Source: Pseudomonadota bacterium (GTDB lineage Bacteria; Pseudomonadota; Gammaproteobacteria; Burkholderiales; Burkholderiaceae_C). From it: DNA of 42,881 nt. Every line of letters starts with the position of its first letter. Position 1 is the stretch's first letter. The position numbers were made by a program, and so were the translations under genes. Below are positions 24,101-30,521 of the stretch, in pieces. The notes beneath the pieces are model-generated. The model made no database searches, was not told the DNA's origin, and saw only the letters and a list, made by a program, of their open reading frames with translations. The stretch spans positions 1 through 42,881 of the forward strand of contig JAVHYA010000046.1 of the NCBI GenBank assembly GCA_031119395.1, written 5' to 3'.

Positions 24101-24437
24101 CTTCGGTTGCCGCCATCCGCAGCAGGACTTCATCTATGCCGACGAGCTGCAGGGCTGGGCGAAGGACGGGGTGGTCGAGCTGCACACCGCCTTCTCGCGG
24201 GCCGATGGCAAGAAGGCCTACGTGCAGGATCGTTTGCGCGAGCAGGCCGACACGGTGTGGCGCCTGCTGCAGGCCGGCGCGCATGTCTACATCTGCGGCG
24301 ACGGCTCGCGCATGGAGCCCGACGTGCGCCGCACGCTGGTCGACATCGCCCGCGCGCACGGCGAGGACGGCGAGGCCTGGATGGAGAAGATGATCGCCGG
24401 CCAGCGCTACGTGCTGGACGTGTGGGCCGGCAATTGA
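21111..24437 (+). CDS. Self-sufficient cytochrome P450/NADPH reductase fusion (CYP102 type)
   Basis: A 1108-residue natural fusion like P450 BM3 (1048 residues). Heme domain 1-465: I-helix AGHETTS (270-276), EALR at 329-332, heme loop FGTGQRACIG with ligand Cys413. FMN domain about 504-660 (LLVLHGSNLGSAED; YSVFGCGNTDW), then FAD/NADPH domain to 1108 (PRYYSISSSP; VGPGTGLAPFRGF; YICGDG; a C-terminal aromatic in YVLDVWAGN). It should hydroxylate fatty acids or similar chains with NADPH and O2. By alignment Phe91 equals BM3 Phe87, but BM3 Arg47 and Tyr51, which hold the substrate carboxylate, are Met52 and Val56. Residues about 581-609 are an extra segment in the FMN domain absent from BM3. Its stop faces a small gene 7 nt away. 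Confidence 0.97.
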   Translation: MAGKNPLHPIPHPARKPIVGNLLSIGSDSPVLDMWKIAQELGGIYWLDMPGMPVVVISDHELVNELVDEKRFDKSTNGALRRLRAASHGLFTSDTHESTWSKPHNILLANFSQRAMQAYHPMMLDIAEQLVAKWERLNFDDEVDVTRDMTALTLDTIGLCGFGYRFNSFYREGFHPFVDAMVRTLETVQDRRGLPLEELMMKKQLAQQRKDIRFMHQMVEDIIRERRASGADIATKPDLLSYMIAGVDKKSGEKLDDKQIRDECIEFLIAGHETTSGLLSFAIYYLLKDPAILAKAQAEVDSVFGTDLTQRPTYAQVNRLQYIGQILKEALRMYPTAPAVAKRALANTAIGEGGKYTIHKRNMVILHALAMHRDKRVWGADADEFNPEHFSREAERALPPNAFKPFGTGQRACIGRQFALQEATLTLGMVIQRFRLIDHANYQLKVKEALTIKPEGFRIKVEPRDPAALRATHPMPGTTAATGGAGAAPEVPHSSPAGERARHGTSLLVLHGSNLGSAEDFARQLAEAGTLRGYSTQLASLDDYAERLPAAGAVAIVSASYNGAAPDNAVEFWRWMEGANGSPEAESGRSHDASLPSGDGPGVPRAKGPLNGVSYSVFGCGNTDWASTYQAVPRRIDDRLAELGAQRVHARGEGDAREDMDGAFQAWADALWPALGERFGLKADAGAPEAAAPLYTVEEMPPPQTSGLVDSLGAVPLRVLVNRELQRGEGDAAPERSTRHIELALPEGIRYTAGDHLSVVPRNGAAVVERAMQRFGFARDAHVRLRAAPGRKTFLPVDEVVPVERLLSDYVELQDVATRKQIGVLAAATRCPFTQKTLGAFVGHDESVAAHYKAEVLGKRKSLLDLLEEFPAVELPFAAYLEMLSPLTPRYYSISSSPAVDPARASVTVGVVAGPARSGRGRFEGVCSNFLARAQVDDTVHGFVRGTTAEGFGLPGEPAKPLIMVGPGTGLAPFRGFLQERAVRKAQGQSLGEALLFFGCRHPQQDFIYADELQGWAKDGVVELHTAFSRADGKKAYVQDRLREQADTVWRLLQAGAHVYICGDGSRMEPDVRRTLVDIARAHGEDGEAWMEKMIAGQRYVLDVWAGN

Positions 24438-24444
24438 GCAGGCG

Positions 24445-24651
24445 CTAACGCTGCTGGCGGCAGATGTTGCTGCCGGTGGCCGTGAGCTTGAGCGAGCCGC
24501 CGGTCCATTCGAGCCAGGAGAGGCTCACGAGGTCGTCGATCACGGCCTCCTCGATCTCGCCGGCACGCCGCAGGCGCAGCAGGTCGGCCACTTGAGGGAG
24601 CTGCGCGCGCAGCGCGTCCCTGCGGACCGAGGTGAAGGTTGCGCTATCCAT
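24445..24651 (-). CDS. Small hypothetical protein (68 aa)
   Basis: A 68-residue soluble protein that I do not recognise. It starts MDSATFTSVRRDALRAQLPQ at the ATG complementary to 24649-24651, with AAAGGTC just upstream. The C-terminal half (EEAVIDDLVSLSWLEWTGGS, then LKLTATG) has the pattern of a short winged-helix wing (a hydrophobic helix and two strands ending in a 'LTxxG' turn), which hints at nucleic-acid binding but is too short to be sure. It is convergent with the P450 gene, 7 nt apart, with no terminator between. Codon use is like its neighbours, which supports it being real. Confidence 0.6.
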   Translation of the reverse strand: MDSATFTSVRRDALRAQLPQVADLLRLRRAGEIEEAVIDDLVSLSWLEWTGGSLKLTATGSNICRQQR

Positions 24652-25024
24652 GCTGACCTTTCGAACCGTTGAATCCGGCCAGCGTACCACCTGCACACAG
24701 GTCGGAACGAATTAAAAAACCGCGACTGCGCCAAATCGCCTACACTCTTTCGATCGACTGCAGCGTGCTCGTTGCTGCAGCCCTTGATTGACTCCTCGCG
24801 GCATCGCTGGCCGCACAGGCCCCGGCCAAGCAGGCTTCGCTCCCCGAGCAAGCTTCGTTTCTGTCTCCGCCCCGGCGTCACTCCTCCTCGGCGAGCCTCA
24901 TTCGCGGTCCGTTCAACAAGAACACGCATCGGACCGCTCCCCACCCCCGATCTATTCGCGTGCAGCTTCGGCCTCGTCCGACGCGCACGGGTCGCGCGGC
25001 ACCCGCAAGCCGCCTTTCGATTTC
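24652..25024 (+). other. 373-nt gap with a probable long leader
   Basis: No gene is supported here. It is locally AT-rich at 24700-24750 and carries a -10-like TACACT at 24741-24746, followed by a hairpin CTGCAGC/GCTGCAG (24758-24764 and 24774-24780). If transcription starts near 24752, the small protein, IF-1 and possibly the RRM gene share a leader of about 270 nt, long enough for RNA-based control such as cold-responsive folding. The frame is open across it, but with no start and non-coding-like base use. Confidence 0.4.
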
Positions 25025-25240
25025 ATGCAGACACCCCAGTCCCACGAAGTGGGCCGATACCTGGTCACACCGATGACCAAGCTCACCGAATCCGGCCAGT
25101 ACGCCGCTTCGGTCTCCATCCGCCGCGGCATGCACGACCGGGTCTTCCGGTTGATCCCGCGCTTCGACTCGGCCACGCGTGCCGCGGTCTACGCGCTGGC
25201 ACAGGGTCGCGCGTTCGTCCTCAACAACCAACTGGCCTGA
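25025..25240 (+). CDS. Small hypothetical protein upstream of IF-1 (71 aa)
   Basis: A 71-residue basic protein: [20 protein letters not shown], then [24 protein letters not shown] and [15 protein letters not shown] know similar short proteins from Comamonadaceae but no function. The conserved-looking core begins at MTKLTESGQ (25073), so a 55-residue product is possible; the ribosome-binding site for the ATG at 25025 is weak. No signal peptide or membrane segment. It sits 32 nt before the IF-1 paralogue in the same direction, probably co-transcribed, so a role linked to translation or stress is a guess from context only. Confidence 0.65.
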   Translation: MQTPQSHEVGRYLVTPMTKLTESGQYAASVSIRRGMHDRVFRLIPRFDSATRAAVYALAQGRAFVLNNQLA

Positions 25241-25272
25241 GCGCGTCTCGGGTCCATCAACGAAGGAGCTTC

Positions 25273-25542
25273 GTGGCCAAGGAAGAACTCATCGAAATGC
25301 AAGGCCGGGTGGAGGAAGTGCTGCCCGATTCGCGATTCCGCGTCACGCTCGACAACGGCCACAGCCTCGTCTGCTACGCCGGCGGCAAGATGCGCAAGCA
25401 CCGCATCCGGGTGCTGGCCGGCGACAAGGTGTCGCTCGAGATGTCGCCTTACGACCTCAACAAGGGTCGCCTGACCTTCCGCCATCTGGAGCAGCGCTCC
25501 GGTGGCGGCTCCCCTGCCGTTCGCCGCCCTCCCGCGCGCTGA
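25273..25542 (+). CDS. infA: Translation initiation factor IF-1 (paralogue)
   Basis: An 89-residue S1-like OB-fold protein ([50 protein letters not shown]) that binds the 30S A site during initiation. It begins at GTG with AAGGAG at good spacing. Canonical IF-1 is 72 residues; here 16-17 extra residues ([17 protein letters not shown]) follow, a basic tail. It lies outside a ribosomal-protein operon and next to small RNA-binding genes, which suggests an accessory second copy of infA rather than the housekeeping one, though the other copy cannot be seen in this window. Confidence 0.93.
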   Translation: MAKEELIEMQGRVEEVLPDSRFRVTLDNGHSLVCYAGGKMRKHRIRVLAGDKVSLEMSPYDLNKGRLTFRHLEQRSGGGSPAVRRPPAR

Positions 25543-25605
25543 TCGGCAGACCCACAGACCATGAACCGGGCCGCGGTGGCCCGACATACCGATCAAGGAA
25601 ACACC

Positions 25606-25941
25606 ATGGAAAACAGACTCTACGTTGGCAATCTCTCCTATTCGATGCGCGACGACACGCTGCAGCAAAGCTTCTCCTCCTTCGGACACGTGGTGTCCGC
25701 CAAGGTGATGATGGAGCGCGACAGCGGCCGTTCGAAGGGCTTCGGCTTCGTCGAGATGGGCTCGCCCGCAGAGGCGCAGGCCGCCATCGAAGGCATGAGC
25801 GGCAAGGAAGTCGACGGCCGTGCCCTCACCGTGAACCTGGCCCGCCCGATGGAACCGCGCAGCGGTGGCTACGGCGGCGGCGGTGGCGGCGGTGACCGTC
25901 GCGGCGGTGGCGGCGGCTACGGCGGCGGCAACCGTTATTGA
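25606..25941 (+). CDS. RRM-type RNA-binding protein, glycine-rich
   Basis: A 111-residue protein with one RNA recognition motif (residues 4-80): RNP2 LYVGNL (5-10) and RNP1 KGFGFVEM (44-51) carry the aromatic residues that stack on RNA bases. The tail (SGGYGGGGGGGDRRGGGGGY) is RGG-like, as in the cold-induced Rbp proteins of cyanobacteria and proteobacteria. It likely binds single-stranded RNA, perhaps as an RNA chaperone in the cold; that role is inferred from the family. AAGGAAAC precedes the ATG at 25606. It follows infA by 63 nt and ends at a strong bidirectional terminator. Confidence 0.95.
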   Translation: MENRLYVGNLSYSMRDDTLQQSFSSFGHVVSAKVMMERDSGRSKGFGFVEMGSPAEAQAAIEGMSGKEVDGRALTVNLARPMEPRSGGYGGGGGGGDRRGGGGGYGGGNRY

Positions 25942-26015
25942 TGGGGGCCGGCCGGGCCGGCTCCATCGATGAACTCCTGCCCGCGGGCGCGCCGATCGGC
26001 CGCCTCGCTGTGCAG

Positions 26016-26048
26016 AAGAAAAAGGGGCGCTTGCAGCGCCCCTTTTTT
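26016..26048. terminator. Bidirectional rho-independent terminator
   Basis: AAAGGGGCGCT (26021-26031), loop TGC, perfect complement AGCGCCCCTTT (26035-26045), with an A-run on the left and a T-run on the right. It serves both the RRM gene (+) and the convergent hydrolase gene (-). Confidence 0.92.
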
Positions 26049-26076
26049 CATTGTGGCTCGGCTTGCCGCCGGCCGC

Positions 26077-26862
26077 TCACTTGCGTGACGGGTCCGGGTA
26101 CACCAGCGGGCCGAGACGGCTGCGGTCGAAGGGCTTCCAGTCGTCTTCAGGCTGGGCCAGGCGGTCGGCCAGGGCGTAGAGCACCGCCGGGTGCGTGCCC
26201 ATGCCCACATGGCTCGCGAGCACCTCGATGTTCTCGTTCTGCGGGCCGGGGCGGTCGATGCTGCACTGCCAGGCCACCACGCCATCGCTGCGGCTGAAGA
26301 TCGAGGTGGTGGGCACCGGCGGCACGGGGCTGATGTGCTGCATGCGTTCGGGGTCGCGCGAGCTCTGCCCGCTCACCATCTCGTACACGCGCCAGGCGTT
26401 GGTCGCGCGCGGGCTGCCCGCGAAGGGGCTGCCCAGGGTGATCACGTCGCGCACCAGGTGCGGGTGCCGGCTGGCCAGCAGGCGGGCGAACACGCCGCCC
26501 AGGCTCCAGCCCACCAGGCTGACCTTGCGGCCCTCCTTGTCGTGCAGGGCCTGCAGGCGGGCGACCATGGCGGCCTCCACGCCGGGGCGCGGGCCGAAGT
26601 TGTTGCCCAGGCCCCAGCCGTGCACGTCGTGGCCGCGGCCGCGCAGGTAGCGGCGCAGCAGGCGCGTGGAGATGTCGCTGGCCACCAGGCCGGGCAGCAC
26701 CAGCACGGGGTGGCCGTCGCCGCGCGGCGCGAACTGGAGCCAGGGCCACATCATCAGCGTGGCGCCGGTTTCCCAGAAGGCGCGGCCCTCGGCCAGCATC
26801 AGCAGGCGGGAGGGCGGCGCGATGCGGTCTTGCTGGACGGCGTCGAAGGTGGTCGTGCTCAT
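26077..26862 (-). CDS. Alpha/beta hydrolase (lipase/esterase-like)
   Basis: A 261-residue serine hydrolase. The nucleophile elbow GWSLGG gives Ser120; Asp193 (SRSDGVVAW) and His218 (ASHVGMG) complete the triad. PVLVLPGLVASDIS supplies the oxyanion-hole region. The N-terminal part (RAFWETGATLMMWPWLQF) is amphipathic and may touch lipid or polymer granules; there is no signal peptide, so it is cytoplasmic. AAGGAG precedes the ATG at 26862. It is followed upstream by a TetR gene and two phasin-like genes in the same direction, which suggests work on polyhydroxyalkanoate or acyl chains. Substrate unproven. Confidence 0.88.
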   Translation of the reverse strand: MSTTTFDAVQQDRIAPPSRLLMLAEGRAFWETGATLMMWPWLQFAPRGDGHPVLVLPGLVASDISTRLLRRYLRGRGHDVHGWGLGNNFGPRPGVEAAMVARLQALHDKEGRKVSLVGWSLGGVFARLLASRHPHLVRDVITLGSPFAGSPRATNAWRVYEMVSGQSSRDPERMQHISPVPPVPTTSIFSRSDGVVAWQCSIDRPGPQNENIEVLASHVGMGTHPAVLYALADRLAQPEDDWKPFDRSRLGPLVYPDPSRK

Positions 26863-26913
26863 TCGTTGGTTCTCCTTGGTGCGTCGTGGGCTCGACATGG
26901 TTGTTGTGCTTGG

Positions 26914-27546
26914 CTAGCCGAGGTATTTCGACCGCAGGTAGTCAAGGTACGCCCTGGAGTCGTTGGAGACATAGGGAGAAACGAGCGTCAGCGTGTAGTA
27001 CGCCGCCATCCCCGGGTCGGCTTGTTGCAGATCGTTGCGTCCTGGCACCAGGCGCTCGAAGGACAGCCAGCAGGTGGTCGTGAAGACGATCTGCAGCGCC
27101 AGCATCTGCGTCTGCTCGGGCGTGGCTTCGATCACGCCCTGCGACGCGAGTGCCTCGCACAGCGCCTGCGCGGCCAGCAGGTTCTGCGCCGTCAGCGCCT
27201 GCGCGCGCTCGCCCAGCGCCGGGTATTCGGCGGCCAGGTGGCCCATGTCGCGGTAGATGAATCGATAGCCATCGATCGCCTCGAAGCGCAGGTGCAGCGC
27301 CAGCCACAGGTCGTCGATGGCGCGGATGCCTGCGGTGGAGTCGTTGAGCGACATCAGCCGCTCCTCGAAACGCCGGAACAGCCACTCCACGATCGATTGC
27401 TTGGTCTTGAAGTGGTAGTGCAGGTTGCCGGGGCTGATCTCGGCCTCGGCGGCGATGCGGTGCGTCGACACCGCCGCCAGCCCGTGCGTGTTGAACAGCG
27501 CCAGGCTGGCCAGCAGGATGCGGTCGCGGGTGGGGGAGCCGGCCAC
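26914..27546 (-). CDS. TetR family regulator
   Basis: A 210-residue regulator. The N-terminal helix-turn-helix is typical: TRDRILLASLALFNTHGLAA, then VSTHRIAAEAEISPGNLHYHF and KTKQSIVEWLF. The rest is helical, with a C-terminal domain of the type seen in regulators of acyl or polymer metabolism. No ATG is available; the GTG at 27546 (VAGSPTRDRIL) directly precedes the HTH, but its ribosome-binding site is poor. It begins 32 nt after the stop of the PhaF/PhaI-like phasin gene and lies 51 nt before the hydrolase, so it probably regulates its own four-gene neighbourhood. Confidence 0.87.
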   Translation of the reverse strand: MAGSPTRDRILLASLALFNTHGLAAVSTHRIAAEAEISPGNLHYHFKTKQSIVEWLFRRFEERLMSLNDSTAGIRAIDDLWLALHLRFEAIDGYRFIYRDMGHLAAEYPALGERAQALTAQNLLAAQALCEALASQGVIEATPEQTQMLALQIVFTTTCWLSFERLVPGRNDLQQADPGMAAYYTLTLVSPYVSNDSRAYLDYLRSKYLG

Positions 27547-27578
27547 AGGAGAAGGACTGCAGGCTGCGCCGTGGGCCG

Positions 27579-28103
27579 TCAGCGCGTCTTGCCGCCGCTG
27601 CGCTTGCGCGCGGCCGGTGTGCCGCCCTGCAACCGTTCGATCTGCGCCAGCGCGTCGTCGAGTTGCGCGCGCAGCGCCGACATCTCGTCGCGGGTGGGCA
27701 CACCCAGCCGCTCGAGCGCCGCGGCCACGCGCTGGTCGAACACGTCCTCGAACTTGCGCAGGCCCAGGGTTTCGAGCCCGGGGAAGCTGCGCGGTGCCGG
27801 CTTGCCCTGCGCATCGGTGCGTGGCGGGGCCATGCCCAGCAGCGTCTCGATCACGTTGGTGTGACGGCGGGTGACGTCCTGGCGCACGGTGTCGAGCGCC
27901 TTGAGGCCGGCGCGCCACAGGCCGGTGGGGGCGGGCGCGTCGTGGTCTTGCGTTGTCGCATCGGCCCGCGGTGCCGCGCGCTTGCGCGCCGGCCTGTTGG
28001 CCGATGCGGCAGGCGCGGATGCCTTCTTCTTGCGCGGCGACGGGGCCGCAACCTTCGCGGCTTCGTCGGTGCCCGGTTCGGGGCGGGTGCGTCGGGTGGC
28101 CAT
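27579..28103 (-). CDS. Phasin family protein (PhaF/PhaI-like)
   Basis: A 174-residue protein. Residues about 1-55 are Lys/Arg/Ala/Pro-rich, like histone-H1-type DNA-binding tails, but at the N-terminus. Residues about 60-125 contain a helical phasin-type region (LWRAGLKALDTVRQDVTRRH, then FEDVFDQRVAAALERLGVPT), and 128-160 a heptad-like helix (EMSALRAQLDDALAQIERLQ) that could form a coiled coil. PhaF/PhaI-type phasins coat polyhydroxyalkanoate granules and, through their basic tails, tie granules to DNA. The order of basic tail and helical part is reversed compared with classical PhaF. Assignment rests on these motifs; no PHA synthase is in the window. Confidence 0.75.
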   Translation of the reverse strand: MATRRTRPEPGTDEAAKVAAPSPRKKKASAPAASANRPARKRAAPRADATTQDHDAPAPTGLWRAGLKALDTVRQDVTRRHTNVIETLLGMAPPRTDAQGKPAPRSFPGLETLGLRKFEDVFDQRVAAALERLGVPTRDEMSALRAQLDDALAQIERLQGGTPAARKRSGGKTR

Positions 28104-28178
28104 GGTGTCTCCGTCGATGCGATCAGGGCCTCAGGGCAGCCGCCGTACCAAAGGCGCGGCGGCGGGTTCGCACGGGGC

Positions 28179-28715
28179 TCAGGCCCGGCGGGCGCTGCGC
28201 GCGGCGCGGCGGACCGGCTTCGCGCGCACCGTGGTGGCTTCGGCCGATTCTGCCTTGTCGCCCGCGACGCGGGCTTCGATCTTGCCGGCGCCTTCGGCCA
28301 CCTTCTCGGCGACCTTCAGCGAGATCTGCGCCAAGGGCAGGTGCACGGCCTGCAGCGTGTTCAGCACCGAGGTGCCGATCTCGGAATTCACACGCTGGCT
28401 GGCGTCGGCCACGTACTGGATGCCGCCGGCGGTGCGTTCGGCCACGGTGTCCATCAGCTTCTCGGTGAAGGCGGTGTCGCTTTCCAGGCGGGTCGCCAGG
28501 AAGCCGGCGACCTTCTCCTGGGCGCCCAGCAGGCGCGCCTTGACGTCTTCGCTCACGAAGGGGAGCTGGCTGGTGCCCACGGCGTCGGCGTAGCGGGTGC
28601 TGGCGCCGCCGATCACGCGGCCGGCGCCGGTGCGCCAGGCGTTCAGGAGGTGCTTGCCGGCGGCGTTGTATTGGCCGACGACGTCGATGGCAACGGTGCG
28701 CAGGGTGGTGGTCAT
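28179..28715 (-). CDS. Phasin-like alanine-rich helical protein
   Basis: A 178-residue protein made almost wholly of predicted amphipathic helices (GQYNAAGKHLLNAWRTGAGR; VKARLLGAQEKVAGFLATRL; NTLQAVHLPLAQISLKVAEK) and ending in a basic RRAARSARRA tail. The pattern suits a granule-surface phasin, but I see no diagnostic family motif, so 'phasin-like' is inference supported by the neighbouring phasin gene. AAGGA lies before the ATG at 28715. The 75-nt gap to the next gene and shared direction suggest a single transcript with the phasin, TetR and hydrolase genes. Confidence 0.6.
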   Translation of the reverse strand: MTTTLRTVAIDVVGQYNAAGKHLLNAWRTGAGRVIGGASTRYADAVGTSQLPFVSEDVKARLLGAQEKVAGFLATRLESDTAFTEKLMDTVAERTAGGIQYVADASQRVNSEIGTSVLNTLQAVHLPLAQISLKVAEKVAEGAGKIEARVAGDKAESAEATTVRAKPVRRAARSARRA

Positions 28716-28845
28716 GGGGGAGTCCTTCGAGGTGGGAGGTGGGGCGGACGGTGCCGCGATGGACGAATGATCCCGCCAAAGGCCTAGGCCAGGAAAACCA
28801 GAAGTTCCAGAAACTTAGGCCAAATGCCCAAGTGGAGAGTCACCC

Positions 28846-28960
28846 CCCAAGCCGCTTCGCGGCTCCCCCCTCCGCTGCGCGAGGGGGGCGCACCCAGCGG
28901 CCTGGCCAAGCCAGTTCCGCGGGTGCCCTGGGGGCGTCGCTTCGCTCGCCGGCTGGTACG
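28846..28960. repeat. REP-like GC-rich hairpin element
   Basis: It carries successive hairpins, AGCCGC-TTC-GCGGCT and CCCCCCTC/GAGGGGGG, then GGCCTGGCCAAGCCAGTTCC. It looks like the intergenic palindromic repeats common in Comamonadaceae. It is directly followed by ATAGC repeat copy E, making a composite block. Confidence 0.6.
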
Positions 28961-28972
28961 GCGCGATCGGCA

Positions 28973-29040
28973 TTGCTATAGAAACTGTAGCTGATGACGC
29001 CCGCTCGGCGGGCGCTGGAGGCCGATTCGGCTTGAAACTC
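28973..29040 (+). repeat. Dispersed ATAGC repeat, copy E
   Basis: TTGCTATAGAAACTGTAGCT, then GATGACGCCCGCTCGGCGGG, CGCTGGAGGCCGATTCGGCT and TGAAACTC. It is the most diverged copy (TGTAGC for ATAGC). It ends 46 nt before the arginase ATG, and its terminal TTGAAA could be used as part of a promoter. Confidence 0.75.
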
Positions 29041-29086
29041 CGGGCGCTCCGTACACTCGAACGGCCACCATTTCACGGAGTTCCAC

Positions 29087-29998
29087 ATGACGACCATCCG
29101 CCTCATCGGCGCCCCCACCGACGTGGGCGCCAGCGTCCGCGGCGCCGGCATGGGGCCGGACGCCCTGCGCGTGGCCGGGCTGGCGGAAACGCTCTCGCGC
29201 CAGGGCCTGACGGTGGTCGACCACGGCAATCTCGCCGGGCCGGCCACCCCCTGGGGCGAGCCGTTGGAGGACGGGCTGCGCCACCTCGACGAGGTGGTGG
29301 CCTGGAACCGCAGCGTGTACGACGCCGTGGACGCCGCGCTCGGCGCGCGCGAGGTGCCGCTGCTCATGGGCGGCGACCACTGCCTGGCGATCGGCTCCAT
29401 CAGCGCGGTGGCCTGGCATGCGCGCAAGCGCAACAGGAAGCTGCGCGTGATCTGGCTGGACGCGCACTCCGACGTCAACACCGAGACCACCAGCCCCAGC
29501 GGCAACATCCACGGCATGCCGGTGGCCTGCCTGCTGGGGCACGGACCGGCCGCCCTCACCGGCTGGAGCGGCGAGCGCGCCGCGGTGGGGCACGACGCGC
29601 TGCGTTTCATCGGCATCCGCAGCGTCGATGCGGACGAGCGCGAAGCCATCCGCACGCTCGGCCTGCAGGTCTACGACATGCGCCACATCGACGAGCACGG
29701 CATGCGCACCACCATGGTCGAGGCGCTGCAGGACGTGGACGAGGACACGCACCTGCACGTGAGCTTCGACCTCGACTGCCTCGACCCCGACGTGGCGCCC
29801 GGCGTGGGCACCGGCGTGCGCGGCGGGCCCACCTACCGGGAGATGCAGCTGTGCATGGAGATGATCGCCGACACCGGCCGGCTGGGTTCGCTGGACGTGG
29901 TCGAGATCAACCCGGCGCTGGACGTGCGCAACCGCACGGCCGAACTGGCGGTGGAGTTCATCGAGAGCCTGTTCGGCAAGTCGACGCTGGTGCGTTGA
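29087..29998 (+). CDS. rocF: Arginase
   Basis: A 303-residue manganese enzyme that hydrolyses L-arginine to ornithine and urea. All three metal-binding motifs are intact: GGDHCLAIGS, DAHSDVNT and SFDLDCLDPDVAPG; SGNIHGMPVA and EINPALD are also family-typical. The N-terminus MTTIRLIGAPTDVGAS and the length match bacterial arginases (RocF type). ACGGAG precedes the ATG. It stands alone, with no ornithine aminotransferase or permease beside it, but glutamate dehydrogenase is encoded a few kilobases away. A GC-rich dyad just after the stop lacks a U-tract, so termination there is uncertain. Confidence 0.95.
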   Translation: MTTIRLIGAPTDVGASVRGAGMGPDALRVAGLAETLSRQGLTVVDHGNLAGPATPWGEPLEDGLRHLDEVVAWNRSVYDAVDAALGAREVPLLMGGDHCLAIGSISAVAWHARKRNRKLRVIWLDAHSDVNTETTSPSGNIHGMPVACLLGHGPAALTGWSGERAAVGHDALRFIGIRSVDADEREAIRTLGLQVYDMRHIDEHGMRTTMVEALQDVDEDTHLHVSFDLDCLDPDVAPGVGTGVRGGPTYREMQLCMEMIADTGRLGSLDVVEINPALDVRNRTAELAVEFIESLFGKSTLVR

Positions 29999-30101
29999 GG
30001 CCGGGCCGGTTCGGCCCCGGCAATGGCTGTGCTCCTACACGCGCCGCCGTCGTGCGGGAGACGCCGGCCGCCTTCGCATGGCTTTACATTGGGCAACCGC
30101 C

Positions 30102-30521
30102 ATGAGTCCCGCCCCGATATCCGACCCCGAACGCCCCTTGCGCGTGCTGGTGGTCGAGGACGATCCCGCCACGCTCGCCACCACCGTCGAGATGCTGCAG
30201 GCCCTGGGCCATTGGGCCACGGGCGTGGGCACGGCCGAGTCGGCGCAGTCGCGCTACTTCGACGGCGCCTTCGACGTGGTGATGACCGACGTCGGCCTGC
30301 CGGCCCTCTCGGGCCTGGACCTCGCCGCGTCGCTGCGCGCCAAGCATCCGATCCGCATCCTCTTCGCCACCGGCCAGCCGGCCCCTGCCAAGCCCCTGCC
30401 GGGGGCGCGCTGGCTGCAGAAGCCCTTCGGCATCGAGGCGCTGGCCGAGGCGCTGGAGGCGCTGCGCGGGAGCGGCGGCTGCCCTAACCGCGATTCGCCG
30501 TCAACGGCACCGGCACACTGA
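30102..30521 (+). CDS. Single-domain response regulator
   Basis: A 139-residue CheY-like receiver with no output domain. Acidic pocket EDD in VLVVEDDPAT, phospho-acceptor Asp in VVMTDVGLP, Thr in LFATGQ and Lys in LQKPFG, so phosphorylation and signalling geometry are complete. ATG 30102 is preferred to 30078. TACATT about 12 nt upstream may be the -10 box. The last ~13 residues (NRDSPSTAPAH) overlap the 3' end of the convergent DUF2242 gene by 38 nt. Its partner kinase is unknown; the bacteriophytochrome kinase about 1 kb away lacks a receiver of its own and is a natural candidate. Confidence 0.9.
   Translation: MSPAPISDPERPLRVLVVEDDPATLATTVEMLQALGHWATGVGTAESAQSRYFDGAFDVVMTDVGLPALSGLDLAASLRAKHPIRILFATGQPAPAKPLPGARWLQKPFGIEALAEALEALRGSGGCPNRDSPSTAPAH

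Larger units (their letters stand above)
28716..29086. other. 371-nt divergent gap holding two repeat elements
   Basis: No gene is supported. It holds the hairpin-rich element at 28846-28960 and ATAGC repeat copy E at 28973-29040. The part nearest the phasin-like gene (28716-28845) has no clear promoter. TACACT at 29052-29057 may be the -10 box of the arginase gene, giving a leader of roughly 23 nt. Confidence 0.6.

Noticed and set aside
24788-25024. Open-frame extensions upstream of the 71-residue protein and of IF-1
   Set aside because: The extensions have no conserved features and cross the apparent promoter and leader.
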